Positions 52,290 to 60,562 are shown, numbered from the stretch's first letter. The stretch: DNA of 64,000 nt from Stigmatella erecta (GCF_900111745.1 NZ_FOIJ01000003.1:248001-312000); one strand, 5' to 3'. Program-made: numbers and translations. The notes: generated by a model from the sequence alone, not told the origin.

Positions 52290-52390
52290 GCGTCTCCTCC
52301 CAACAAGCCACGGGCCCACCTGAGCCCATGAAGCGCCTATACCCCAGCCCTTCCCGGCTGCCAAGGTGACTGTCTTACTTCCGCCCACCC

Positions 52391-52420
52391 CTGCCCCCTC
52401 CTTATATAGGGAGGGGGCAG
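52391..52420. repeat. Perfect 11-bp palindrome with an AT-rich loop
   Basis: Arms CTGCCCCCTCC and GGAGGGGGCAG flank TTATATAG. It lies between two divergent genes (start codons at 52289 and 52497), so it is not a terminator for either. The loop is the only TATATA-like sequence in the region and could be a -10 on either strand. Confidence 0.6.
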
Positions 52421-52496
52421 GTCGCAGTGTGGGGGAGTGAGCGCCGGGCCCGGGAGGGCCCTTCCCCCGTGCGGGGCGTGCAGTAGAAGCGCTCCC

Positions 52497-53684
52497 ATGC
52501 CGACCCCTGCCGAGCCCCGCGCCCTGTTCGAGGCGCTCCGAACCGGTGCCGCCCTGCCGGACCTTCCCGCCGAAGCCGTGACGCAGGCCCGTGCCCTGGC
52601 GCAGGACGTGGCGGGCGCGCCCGCCGCCCCCGTCGAGGCCCTGCCCGCCCCGCTCGTGGAGGCCCTGCTGGAGGGCTCGGTTCTCGCCGGCAGCCCCGCG
52701 CTGGCCGAGGCCCTGTCCCAGTCGGGCGTGAAGCCCGTGGCCAAGGCGGCGAAGAAGGCCCTCTACCGCCTGCGCTCCCGGGGCATCGCCGTCGCCGAGG
52801 CCCCTCGCCCGCCCGCCGAGCCGCCCCGAGCGGCCGAGCCCCCCGAAGCGCTCCCCGCGCTCATCACCGGCATCACCGGCGAGGGCCAGCGCGCGCTGCT
52901 GCTCGGCCGGTACCTCCGGGGCGGCGGCATCGAATGCACGCAGGCCGTGCTCTCGGATGAGCTGGGGGTGCTGGAGCTGTCGCTCGTGGACATCACCCGG
53001 GGCAGCTACCGCCGGCGCGTCAAAGAGACGCGCGACGAGGGGCTCGCGGTGGAGCTCTCCCAGGAGGAAGGCGCCGCGCTGCTCGCCGAGGCCGCGGCCC
53101 TCAACCTGCGCTCGCGCACGCCCTTCCCCACGGACTTGGAGCTCGCCCTGCGCCACCACGGCGTCCAGCCCGCCACCGCCGAGCCCACCGTACCCGCCCC
53201 CGAGCCCGAGGATGTGCGGAGCGTGCTGGAGGGCCACACCCTGCACGAGACGCCGGAGATCTCCCAGTGGCTGCCCCCCGAGGGGGAGCTGCGCAAGGTG
53301 GTGCAGAAGGTGGATGAGATCGCCGCCAGCCCGCTCGCGCTCTCCGGCCCCCAGCGCGAGGAGCAGACCCTTCAGGCGGCGCGCGCCCTGGCCAGGGCCT
53401 TCTTCACCCCGGAGATGCGGCGGCTCTACGGCCTGCGGCTCTGGCGGATGGCGGACTTCTTCGAGCGCAGCGGCCGCGCCCCCATGGCCCAGGTGGCCCG
53501 GGCCGAGGCCCGCCGGCTCTTCCAGGGCGCCGAGGAACCCTTCTCCCGGTTCGCGGAGCGCCTCTTCGAGAAGCTGCTCCAGCTGGCGGGGCCTCGAACG
53601 GGCGCCCTGCCCCCCGTGGGGGCGCCGCAGCCGCAGGCCCCCTCCCCCGGCAAGAGAAGCCCGGGGGGCCTCATCCTGCCGTGA
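52497..53684 (+). CDS. Hypothetical Ala/Glu-rich soluble protein
   Basis: A 395-residue protein that I do not recognise. It has no signal peptide, membrane helix or repeat of known type. The composition is rich in Ala, Glu, Arg and Pro, with a disordered linker near 100-120 separating an N-terminal helical region (1-95) from a mixed α/β domain (120-250). A helical C-terminal domain spans about 265-380 (A-R-A-L-A-R-A-F-F-T-P-E-M-R-R-L-Y-G). The segment K-A-A-K-K-A-L-Y-R-L-R-S-R-G near 80-95 is strongly basic and could contact nucleic acid; this is a guess. The start ATG 52497 was chosen because the open frame upstream runs through the GC-rich palindrome region. It is convergent with the SprT-like gene. 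Confidence 0.7.
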   Translation: MPTPAEPRALFEALRTGAALPDLPAEAVTQARALAQDVAGAPAAPVEALPAPLVEALLEGSVLAGSPALAEALSQSGVKPVAKAAKKALYRLRSRGIAVAEAPRPPAEPPRAAEPPEALPALITGITGEGQRALLLGRYLRGGGIECTQAVLSDELGVLELSLVDITRGSYRRRVKETRDEGLAVELSQEEGAALLAEAAALNLRSRTPFPTDLELALRHHGVQPATAEPTVPAPEPEDVRSVLEGHTLHETPEISQWLPPEGELRKVVQKVDEIAASPLALSGPQREEQTLQAARALARAFFTPEMRRLYGLRLWRMADFFERSGRAPMAQVARAEARRLFQGAEEPFSRFAERLFEKLLQLAGPRTGALPPVGAPQPQAPSPGKRSPGGLILP

Positions 53685-53712
53685 GACAGGGGGGGGAGGG
53701 CCTTGCGCCGCC

Positions 53713-54519
53713 TCAGTCTCCGATGCGGGCGCGCAGCAGCAGGTCCAGGTTCTCCAGCTCCCAGGCCTGGGCCCGCTTGAAGTCGTGGAAGCGCCGCTCG
53801 TGCTCCATGAACTCCGGCGGGTGGACGCACCGGCGCCCATCCTCGCCCCGGCGCGCCCGGTACACGTGGTGCAGCATCTCGTGGAAGACGATCCACTCGA
53901 CGAAGTACCGGGGCACCACCGGCTGATCCAGCGCGGGGTGGATGCGGATCACCTTCGAGTCCGCCGAGTAGGAGCCCATCTTGATGCTCTTGCGCGGGCC
54001 CTTCACCCGGGGCGCCGGCCCGTAGGTGATGGCCGCGCTGATCCGGCTCTCGAAGTAACGCTCGTTGAGCCGCTCGAAGATACGGCCGAGATCATGGTGG
54101 CGGCCCACCGGATCCAACCTCAGGCGTTTGCGCATCTGCGCCGGAGACACCCGCCGGATGTAGGCCTTGTTGCGCTCGATGAAGCGATCCAGGCGCAGGC
54201 TGGCCTCCGCGTCCCCTTCCCGCACGAACTCCGCCAGCGCCTGGAGCACATCGTCCGGCGCGGCGAGGAACATGTGGTGCAGCCGCAGCCGCCACAACGC
54301 GCGCTGCCGCTGGAACGTGAGCATCGTGTGCGTGTTGTCGTGGATCTCGATGGCCACTTTCGCGCGCAGCCGCGTGCGCAGGCGGCGCTCGAGAACGCGC
54401 CGCCACACCTTCACGAGCCGATTGGGTTCCGGCGCCACCGGTTGCTGTTGCCGGGCAAGCCGTGCGGCGGGGTAACTCCGCTTTCTCACTATGTTTTTCT
54501 GCTTCGTCTGGCGTGCCAT
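53713..54519 (-). CDS. SprT-like zinc metallopeptidase-domain protein
   Basis: A 268-residue protein with a C-terminal SprT-like domain. The zinc site H-E-M-L-H-H is near residue 212, with the third ligand probably His or Glu in E-H-E-R-R-F-H-D near 245. The preceding Y-F-V-E-W-I-V-F is the hydrophobic strand before the HExxH helix. The N-terminal 140 residues are basic, beginning M-A-R-Q-T-K-Q-K-N, and include R-R-V-L-E-R-R-L-R-T-R-L, which would suit DNA binding. Related SprT/Spartan proteins cut DNA-crosslinked proteins, but bacterial members are largely uncharacterised. The start is ATG 54519; it has no Shine-Dalgarno but a strong promoter 14 bases upstream (54534-54562), suggesting a near-leaderless message. 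Confidence 0.8.
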   Translation of the reverse strand: MARQTKQKNIVRKRSYPAARLARQQQPVAPEPNRLVKVWRRVLERRLRTRLRAKVAIEIHDNTHTMLTFQRQRALWRLRLHHMFLAAPDDVLQALAEFVREGDAEASLRLDRFIERNKAYIRRVSPAQMRKRLRLDPVGRHHDLGRIFERLNERYFESRISAAITYGPAPRVKGPRKSIKMGSYSADSKVIRIHPALDQPVVPRYFVEWIVFHEMLHHVYRARRGEDGRRCVHPPEFMEHERRFHDFKRAQAWELENLDLLLRARIGD

Positions 54520-54533
54520 GGTGTCGGGGCGGG

Positions 54534-54562
54534 ATTCTAAGAGCCCCTCTGACACGTGTAAA
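54534..54562 (-). promoter_or_regulatory. Promoter of the SprT-like gene, near-consensus
   Basis: On the minus strand TTTACA (54557-54562) and TAGAAT (54534-54539) are 17 bases apart; each matches the sigma-70 consensus at five of six positions. The start point would be near 54527, only about eight bases before the ATG. Confidence 0.65.
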
Positions 54563-54677
54563 CGCAACACTGGAAGCCAAAAACCTAGGGATTCCAACGA
54601 CTTAAGGGCACTCAAGCGTACTCAGGCCCACTTGTCCGCCCCTGGGGGTGTGCGCCATATACCCCGCCAAGTGCCCG

Positions 54678-57104
54678 TTATTTCTGGCCTTTTCTGCAGG
54701 GGATGAGCAGCTCGATCGCCCCCCGGTCGTCCGGCTTGAGGATTTGCTTGAAGCTGCCCCGGGTCGGCTTCCGGGCGGAGGAGCAGGCGTACTTCACCTT
54801 GACCTGGCCGGCCGGCAAGGAGACGACCTTGTTGGGTTCGATGCGCTTGCCGTCCACCGAGATGACGACGGTGCGCGACGAGGTGGTGAACTTCACGGCC
54901 ACCAGCGAGGCCGGGGCGCTCTTGCCGGCAGGCGTGGCGGCCGCCACCGCCGTGGGGGCCTGAGGCGCCACGGGGGCGCTGTCCTCCACGAGGGGCGGCG
55001 GCTCCGGCAACAGCTCCCCGGTGCCGGCCGGAGGACCTGATGGGTTGTCTCCGGTGGCGGGGGCGGGCGCCTTGCCGGCCTCCGCCGCCGCGAGGCCCTC
55101 GTCCCCCGCCGGATCCCTCGCGGGCGGCGGCGCCTCGGGCCGGGCTGGAGGCTCCGGGGCCAGGCCCCCCGTGTGCCGCAGGGGCACGGGCTGCAGGGGA
55201 TCCTCGCCGAACTCGTCCTCGGGGCCGGAGCTGAGGCTCAGGGCCCAGAAGAGCCCTCCGGCGAACACGGCGAGCAGCGCCACCGCGGCCACGGCGATCA
55301 GCAGGCCCCGGCCCCGCCTCGCGGAAGGCTCGGACACCGGCCCGTACCCACCGGTGGACTCGTCCTCGTCGGGAAGCATCTCGTCGGGCAACGGCTGGGA
55401 GAGTTCCTCGCCGGACATGCCCGAGTCCGTGGCGTCCGGGGCCTCGTCGTCCCAGGGCACCATCCGCGCGGAGGGGCGAGAGCCGCGCGGGGCGGGCGTG
55501 GGCTGCGTCTGGGACATGGACCGGGAGGGCTCGTCGTCCCCGCCGGGCCGCAGCCGCTGGTTCACCGTGGGCTGCGTCAGGGAGATGGACTGGGAGTCCT
55601 CGTCATCGTCCTCCTCCTCGGCGAGCGGCCGGCGCGAGGGGGGCGCCGCGGGACGGCGCGCGCGCGGCTCGGTGTTCGGCTCGATGGCCAGGGCGGGCCG
55701 GCGCGAGGACGGCACGGCCGCCATCCCCGGGCGGCTGCCGCGCCCGCGATCCGGCACGGTGAACTCGCCGTCGTTGGAGGACCAGGCCCGGATGGGGTGC
55801 GTGCCCACCGCGGTCCGCTCCTCTTCTTCCTCCTCCTCGTCCGGCGCCTGGGGCGCGGCCGCGTCCTCCAGCGGGGCCGCCCGCTTCTCGTAGGGGTCCA
55901 GGGTGTCGTCCGGCTCGCGCTCCTCCTCGCCGTACGCCGCCTCCTCTTCCTCCTCCTCGCGGGGCGCGGGGGGCGGCGGGGGCTCCTCGCGGGCCATGGG
56001 CCGGGGGCGCGACATCTGCGTCGGCATCTCCGGCTCGGAGGCATACTCCGGCTGGGCGGCCTTCTCGCCTGCGGGCTTGCGGTGGGGGCGCGCCGAGAGC
56101 CCCATGGGCATGGGCATGGTCGCGTCCTTGCGGCCCGCCGGCGCGGCGATGGGGATGTGCAGGACGGTGCGCTCCTCCTCCTCGCCCATGAGCCGGGCGA
56201 TGTAGTCGGCCACGTCCGTGCTCTGCTTGAGGGTGCCCGAGGTGAGGAACGTCTCCAGGTCCTTCTGCACCTCCGAGGCGCGCTGGTAGCGCACGTTCCG
56301 GTCCTTCAGCAGGCAGCGCATGATGATGCGCGACAGCTCCGTGGGGTAATCGTCCTTGATGAGGTGCGGGGGCGGCGGATCCTCGGAGCGGATGGCGAAG
56401 AGAATCCCCTCGGTGGTGGGCTTGGCGAAGGGGCTCTTGCCGGTGGTGATTTCGTACAGCATGGTGCCGAGCGCGAAGATGTCCGCCCGGTGATCCAGCT
56501 TCTCCTGGGCCACCTGCTCCGGCGACAGGTAGAGGAACTTGCCCTTGATGACGCCCGGCTTGCTGCGCTCGACGAAGGCGCCAGCCTTGGCGATGCCGAA
56601 GTCGACGAGCTTCACCCGCCCGTCATAGGCGAGCATCACGTTCTGGGGGCTGACGTCCCGGTGGATGAGCTGCAGCGGCCGGCCATCCACGCCGATGGAG
56701 TGGTGGGCGTAGTCGAGCCCCGAGGCCACCTGGGCGCAGACGGCCGCGGCCACGCCATAGGGCACGTTGGCGCCAAACTTCCCCTCCTCCTGCATGACGC
56801 GCCGCAGGTCGATGCCCTCGACGAACTCCATCGCGATGAAGATGGTGTTCTCCAGCCGCCCCAGCTCCGACACCTGGACGATGTTCGGGTGGTGCAGCTG
56901 CGCGGCGATGCGCGCCTCGTCCAGGAACATCTGGACGAACTCCGGCTCCTCGGAGAGGTAGGGAAGAATGCGCTTGAGGACCACCAAGTCCGGCTTGGGC
57001 GGTTCCTGCGCGAGAAAGAGCTCCGCCATTCCCCCCACCGCGAGCCGCTTGATGAGGACGTACTTGCCAAAGGGGATGGCGGTCTGGGGAGAAGAGGAAG
57101 GAAT
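54678..57104 (-). CDS. Transmembrane Ser/Thr protein kinase
   Basis: An 808-residue receptor-like kinase. The kinase domain (about 15-285) has the Gly-rich loop K-R-L-A-V-G-G-M-A-E, the Lys of V-V-L-K-R, H-R-D-V-S-P-Q-N and D-F-G-I-A-K, and K-G-K-F-L-Y-L-S-P-E-Q near the activation segment. A very acidic and Pro-rich linker of about 300 residues leads to one membrane helix (about 615-637) and an extracytoplasmic C-terminus with a PEGA-like β-domain (V-V-I-S-V-D-G-K-R-I). No ATG, GTG or TTG lies between the in-frame upstream stop and the Gly-rich loop. The only reasonable initiator is ATT at 57104; a GTG at 57038 would delete the first strand of the kinase. This start is therefore uncertain. 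Confidence 0.85.
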   Translation of the reverse strand: MPSSSPQTAIPFGKYVLIKRLAVGGMAELFLAQEPPKPDLVVLKRILPYLSEEPEFVQMFLDEARIAAQLHHPNIVQVSELGRLENTIFIAMEFVEGIDLRRVMQEEGKFGANVPYGVAAAVCAQVASGLDYAHHSIGVDGRPLQLIHRDVSPQNVMLAYDGRVKLVDFGIAKAGAFVERSKPGVIKGKFLYLSPEQVAQEKLDHRADIFALGTMLYEITTGKSPFAKPTTEGILFAIRSEDPPPPHLIKDDYPTELSRIIMRCLLKDRNVRYQRASEVQKDLETFLTSGTLKQSTDVADYIARLMGEEEERTVLHIPIAAPAGRKDATMPMPMGLSARPHRKPAGEKAAQPEYASEPEMPTQMSRPRPMAREEPPPPPAPREEEEEEAAYGEEEREPDDTLDPYEKRAAPLEDAAAPQAPDEEEEEEERTAVGTHPIRAWSSNDGEFTVPDRGRGSRPGMAAVPSSRRPALAIEPNTEPRARRPAAPPSRRPLAEEEDDDEDSQSISLTQPTVNQRLRPGGDDEPSRSMSQTQPTPAPRGSRPSARMVPWDDEAPDATDSGMSGEELSQPLPDEMLPDEDESTGGYGPVSEPSARRGRGLLIAVAAVALLAVFAGGLFWALSLSSGPEDEFGEDPLQPVPLRHTGGLAPEPPARPEAPPPARDPAGDEGLAAAEAGKAPAPATGDNPSGPPAGTGELLPEPPPLVEDSAPVAPQAPTAVAAATPAGKSAPASLVAVKFTTSSRTVVISVDGKRIEPNKVVSLPAGQVKVKYACSSARKPTRGSFKQILKPDDRGAIELLIPCRKGQK

Positions 57105-57280
57105 GGTGGCCCCGCCGTAGCAGATCGAAAAGAAGGTCCGGCCGTCTTGGACCTGCCGGGGAGCTTACCCGCAAAGGCGCGCTTCGGGGAGCAACCAAGC
57201 CAGGGGGGCCCACCTCCCGTCCCGCTCCCGCCCCCGAGGGGGGGGAGGGGCCCTCCAGGACCCAGGGGGTCGGCCCGGGC

Positions 57281-58249
57281 CTACGGGCTGGCGCCTGACA
57301 GGTCCGTGGCGCAGTCCTGCGGGTAGAGGATGTAGGTGTACTGGGCGGAGGTGCCCGGGACGACGCCCGCGTCCTGGTACGCGGTGCTGTAGGTGTCCCA
57401 CACGCCGCGGATGCCGTTGGGGAACGAGACGCTGCCCCCATCCAGGGCCACCCCGCGCCAGTCACAGCGCGGGGTGCCGCCGTCCTGCGTCTGGCCGTAG
57501 GTCTTGTAGTCGTTCACCAGCACGCCGCCCGTCACCTCGAAGCCGTTGAAGCGGGTGTCTTCGGGGTCATTCGCCACCCGGCGCAGGGCCGTGGGGTTGG
57601 GGTTGGTGAGGGTAAGGGGCCCGGGGATGTGGACGCGCGCGCCCGCGTACTGGGGGTTGGCCTGGACCGCGCCGCCGCTGGCATTGCCGAAGCCCGCCGG
57701 GACGGTGACATCCTGCGGCGGGGAGACGGTGCCCGTCTTGAGGATGTTGACCTTGCCGGTGACGCCGGGAACGCCCAGGCGGAAGTCGCTCTTGATGACC
57801 GGCCGGTAGGCGTGGCGGCCCTGGTTCGCATCCGAGGCATCGGCGCTGTACTGCCGGTAGAGCCCCTCCAGGGTGATTTCGTCGCCGAGCTGGGGAACGT
57901 ACGTCCCCGGCGTGTCCGTGTAGTACTTGTCGACGTAGAGGCCCTCCTGCGGGAAGCAGGGGTCCGCGGCCCAGAAGTAGGCGATGGAGTCGCCCGCATC
58001 GCCCTGGCTGGTGGTGTCCACGGCCGTGATGACCAGGTGCGAGAGCGAGACCGCATCGCCCCGCTGGGCGGCCGCCTTGAGGTGCCCCACCGGACCGCGG
58101 CCAGCGCTGTCGGGGGCGGGGCATTCCGTGCGGCCCGGGCCGGGGCCGGGGTGGGTGCCCCCATCGCAGACGCCGGTGCATCCGCTGCCCCCGCCGGGAG
58201 GGGCCTCATCGCGGCCCGAACAGCCCGCGAGCGCCGATGGGGCCTCGGC
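57281..58249 (-). CDS. Lipoprotein-like exported protein with unresolved start
   Basis: A protein of about 320 residues ending at 57281. The frame is open back to an in-frame TAG at 58250, and ten codons after it there is a lipobox-like S-A-L-A-G-C followed by a Gly/Pro-rich, Cys-containing stretch typical of a mature lipoprotein N-terminus. Yet no ATG, GTG or TTG occurs between the TAG and GTG 58090, so the signal peptide is missing. The body is β-rich (F-W-A-A-D-P-C, L-G-D-E-I-T-L-E-G-L-Y, R-V-H-I-P-G-P-L-T-L), resembling exported β-sandwich or OB-fold domains. Either a frameshift or deletion destroyed the start, or translation begins at GTG 58090 without a leader. I do not recognise the family. 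Confidence 0.6.
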   Translation of the reverse strand, partial: AEAPSALAGCSGRDEAPPGGGSGCTGVCDGGTHPGPGPGRTECPAPDSAGRGPVGHLKAAAQRGDAVSLSHLVITAVDTTSQGDAGDSIAYFWAADPCFPQEGLYVDKYYTDTPGTYVPQLGDEITLEGLYRQYSADASDANQGRHAYRPVIKSDFRLGVPGVTGKVNILKTGTVSPPQDVTVPAGFGNASGGAVQANPQYAGARVHIPGPLTLTNPNPTALRRVANDPEDTRFNGFEVTGGVLVNDYKTYGQTQDGGTPRCDWRGVALDGGSVSFPNGIRGVWDTYSTAYQDAGVVPGTSAQYTYILYPQDCATDLSGASP

Positions 58250-58374
58250 CTATAGCGGGCGGTTCTCAGGAGCAGCAAGGAAGCCCCCCACCGCGCACGT
58301 GACACCCTGGCAACACGTCTGCGACACTTCGCGCGAGAGCCGCAAGCCCTGAACTGTCCGGACCCTTGAACCCC

Positions 58375-59196
58375 ATGTCCCGCCCCCTGCCCCCGTTCCT
58401 TCAAGGCCTGAAGCCGACCCTCCACATCTCCCACCGCGGCGGGGCCCTGCTCGCGCCGGAAAACACCCTGTTCGCCTTCCAGATGGCGGTGGAGCGCTAC
58501 CGCACGCACATGCTGGAGCTGGATGTCCACCTCACGCGCGACGGGGAGGTGGTGGTGGCCCACGATGCCACGCTGGAGCGCTGCACCGACGGCACCGGCC
58601 CCCTGGCCGCGTGCTCCCTGGCGGAGCTGCAGCGCCTGGATGCCGGCTTCCGCTTCACCCCGGACGGCGGCCGCACCTTCTCCTTCCGGCGCCAGGGCAT
58701 CCGCATCCCCACCCTGCGCGAGGTGCTCCGGGCGTTTCCCGGCCTGCGCATCAACCTGGAGCTGAAGCCGGACAGCCCCGGCTCCGAGCTCGTCCTGCGC
58801 GACGTGCTCCGCGAGGAAGGCGCCCTGGAGCGCGTGTGCCTGGGCAGCGAGCATGACGCCGTGGCCGAACGGCTGGTGGCCTGCATGCCCGAGGCCTGCC
58901 ACTTCTACCCGCGCGACGCCCTGGCCACCTACGTGATGACCACGCGCAACGGGGAGACGCCCCCCAAGGACCCGCGCTACAGCGTGCTCGACATGCCGCT
59001 GTACTTTGGCGAGGTGCGGCTCGTGGACGCGGCCTTCCTGCGCACCGCCGCCGCCCAGGGGAAGTGGGTCAATGTGTGGACGGTGGATGATGCCGGGGAG
59101 ATGCGGCGCCTGGTGGCCGAAGGCGTGGGCGGCATCATGACCGACCGTCCGGATACGCTCCGTCAGATTTTGGACGCTCCTTCTCAAGCGCAGTAA
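58375..59196 (+). CDS. Glycerophosphodiester phosphodiesterase
   Basis: A 273-residue GDPD-family enzyme that hydrolyses glycerophosphodiesters to glycerol 3-phosphate and an alcohol. The catalytic pieces are in place: H-R-G-G-A-L-L-A-P-E-N-T near residues 21-32 (His, Arg, Glu), E-L-D-V-H near 48 and A-H-D-A-T-L-E-R near 63. N-L-E-L-K near 140 and W-T-V-D-D-A near 225 are the later TIM-barrel motifs. No signal peptide, so it should be cytoplasmic. The start ATG 58375 was preferred to a TTG three codons upstream. It is followed nine bases later by the kinase gene, forming a two-gene unit. Confidence 0.93.
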   Translation: MSRPLPPFLQGLKPTLHISHRGGALLAPENTLFAFQMAVERYRTHMLELDVHLTRDGEVVVAHDATLERCTDGTGPLAACSLAELQRLDAGFRFTPDGGRTFSFRRQGIRIPTLREVLRAFPGLRINLELKPDSPGSELVLRDVLREEGALERVCLGSEHDAVAERLVACMPEACHFYPRDALATYVMTTRNGETPPKDPRYSVLDMPLYFGEVRLVDAAFLRTAAAQGKWVNVWTVDDAGEMRRLVAEGVGGIMTDRPDTLRQILDAPSQAQ

Positions 59197-59205
59197 GCCG
59201 GCACC

Positions 59206-59958
59206 ATGGCCCGCCCCGTCTCCCGCAAGCGCTCCCCCCCCACCGCTCCGGCCCCGGAGCCGGCTCCCGCCGTGGCGCCCCCCGCCCCGGCCCCCGCGCC
59301 GCGCGCGCGCAACACGCTCCGGGCCAAGCCTCCAAAGGCCCGGCGCTTCCTGGCCCTGGCCGGCAACATCGGGGCCGGCAAGACGACGGCCGCCAAGATG
59401 ATCAGCCAGTCCTTCGGCTTCGAGCTGTTCGACGAGCCGGTCATCGATAACCGGTTCCTCAAGGACTACTACGCCGACATGCGCCGCTGGAGCTTCACCC
59501 TCCAGCTGGAGTTCCTCATCCGGCGCGTGGAGCACCACGAGCTCATCCACTCGGTGCGCAAGAGCTGCGTGCAGGACCGCACGCTCTACGAGGATCCGGA
59601 GATCTTCGCCAAGTACCTGCACGGGCTGGGGCACCTGACGAACGCGGAGCTGGATCTCTACTACGAGTACTTCCAGCGCCTGTCGCGCAGCATCCTGCCG
59701 CCCGACCGGGTCATCTGCTTCGAGGTGGGCGCGGTGGATGTGCTGCTGGAGCGCATCCGCACCCGGGGGCGCGCGGAGGAGAAGGGCATCCAGGAGCAGT
59801 TCCTGCGCGGCCTCAACGGCTACTACGCCACGTTCCCGCAGGTGCTCCAGAAGAAGTACGGCGTGGACTGCCTGGTGCTGGATGTCTCCTCGCGGGACAT
59901 CCGCCGGGGGCAGGGACGCGAGGAGTTCCTGGATCGCGTCTCCAGCTTCCTGGCCTGA
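59206..59958 (+). CDS. Deoxynucleoside kinase family protein
   Basis: A 250-residue kinase of the deoxyadenosine/deoxyguanosine kinase family, phosphorylating deoxynucleosides for salvage. The P-loop G-N-I-G-A-G-K-T-T is at about residues 53-61, the substrate-binding E-P near 78, the D-R-T motif in Q-D-R-T-L-Y-E-D near 124, and the LID Arg residues in R-I-R-T-R-G-R near 184. The first 45 residues are an unusual Pro/Ala-rich extension not seen in typical members, probably disordered. The exact nucleoside cannot be read from the sequence. It follows the GDPD gene by nine bases. The stop lies inside a hairpin shared with the convergent PYP-like gene. Confidence 0.88.
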   Translation: MARPVSRKRSPPTAPAPEPAPAVAPPAPAPAPRARNTLRAKPPKARRFLALAGNIGAGKTTAAKMISQSFGFELFDEPVIDNRFLKDYYADMRRWSFTLQLEFLIRRVEHHELIHSVRKSCVQDRTLYEDPEIFAKYLHGLGHLTNAELDLYYEYFQRLSRSILPPDRVICFEVGAVDVLLERIRTRGRAEEKGIQEQFLRGLNGYYATFPQVLQKKYGVDCLVLDVSSRDIRRGQGREEFLDRVSSFLA

Positions 59959-59979
59959 GCGGGGGCCGCCGGCCGCTCA
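59956..59979. repeat. Hairpin joining two convergent stop codons
   Basis: TGAGCGG (59956-59962) and CCGCTCA (59973-59979) are perfect 7-bp arms, and each begins or ends with the stop codon of one of the two convergent genes. It may act as a bidirectional terminator, though there is no T tract. Confidence 0.45.
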
Positions 59980-60414
59980 CCGCCCCGGGGGCGGCGTCAC
60001 CGACGTCTGGGAAATGAGCACCCACACCGAGTCGGTCTTCTCGCTGTAGAACATGGTGATGGCCACGTTGCGCCAGCCATGGTCGAACTTGAAGATGAAG
60101 CCGAACGTCTCGTACAGCGAGCGCTGGTTGAGCCCCTGCAAGAACCGGCCGTAGAACTCACGCACCTTGGTGCAGGGGGCCACCTCATCAAAGAAGTCGC
60201 GGCCAATCTGGCGGTCGCGGTTGATGCGCGCCAGCTTCGCCTCCGTCTGGTTGAACTTGAGGATGCGGCCGGTGCGGTCCAGCTGGATGAGCCCGAAGGG
60301 CAAGGTGTCCAGCTCGGCGGCGGACAGATTGTCCGCCTGCCTCAACAGTTCATCCGCGTTTGACTTCGAGGTCGAGGCCTGGGGCAGGGGGTTCGAGGCC
60401 GCGGGGAGTGCCAT
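59977..60414 (-). CDS. PAS-domain protein resembling photoactive yellow protein
   Basis: A 145-residue single PAS domain with an N-terminal 25-residue extension. It lines up without gaps with photoactive yellow protein (PYP) of Halorhodospira from L-P-F-G-L-I-Q-L-D to the C-terminus: C81 (in E-V-A-P-C-T) corresponds to the chromophore-binding C69 and E58 to E46. The active-site tyrosine (Y42) is F54, T50 is A62 and R52 is I64 here. All offsets are 12. PYPs bind p-coumaric acid and sense blue light; with these changes the protein may bind it with shifted colour, bind another thioester, or not bind. The start ATG 60414 has AGGAG 6 bases upstream. It is divergent from a thioesterase gene. Confidence 0.85.
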   Translation of the reverse strand: MALPAASNPLPQASTSKSNADELLRQADNLSAAELDTLPFGLIQLDRTGRILKFNQTEAKLARINRDRQIGRDFFDEVAPCTKVREFYGRFLQGLNQRSLYETFGFIFKFDHGWRNVAITMFYSEKTDSVWVLISQTSVTPPPGR

Positions 60415-60450
60415 GGCTTTCTCCTGGGGGGGAGCAGCGAGATGTTCAAC

Positions 60451-60479
60451 TTGATAGAGAGCCTTACCCTGAAGAGCAA
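60451..60479 (-). promoter_or_regulatory. Putative promoter of the PYP-like gene
   Basis: On the minus strand TTGCTC (60474-60479) and TATCAA (60451-60456) are 17 bases apart, placing the start about 30 bases before the ATG at 60414. Moderate match. Confidence 0.4.
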
Positions 60480-60562
60480 TGAGCGCCGTGAATTCTTGTA
60501 CGGGAGTCTGACCCAAGCATTCACCGTGCAACACGCCGCCACCGAACTCCCGAGGAGCCCCT

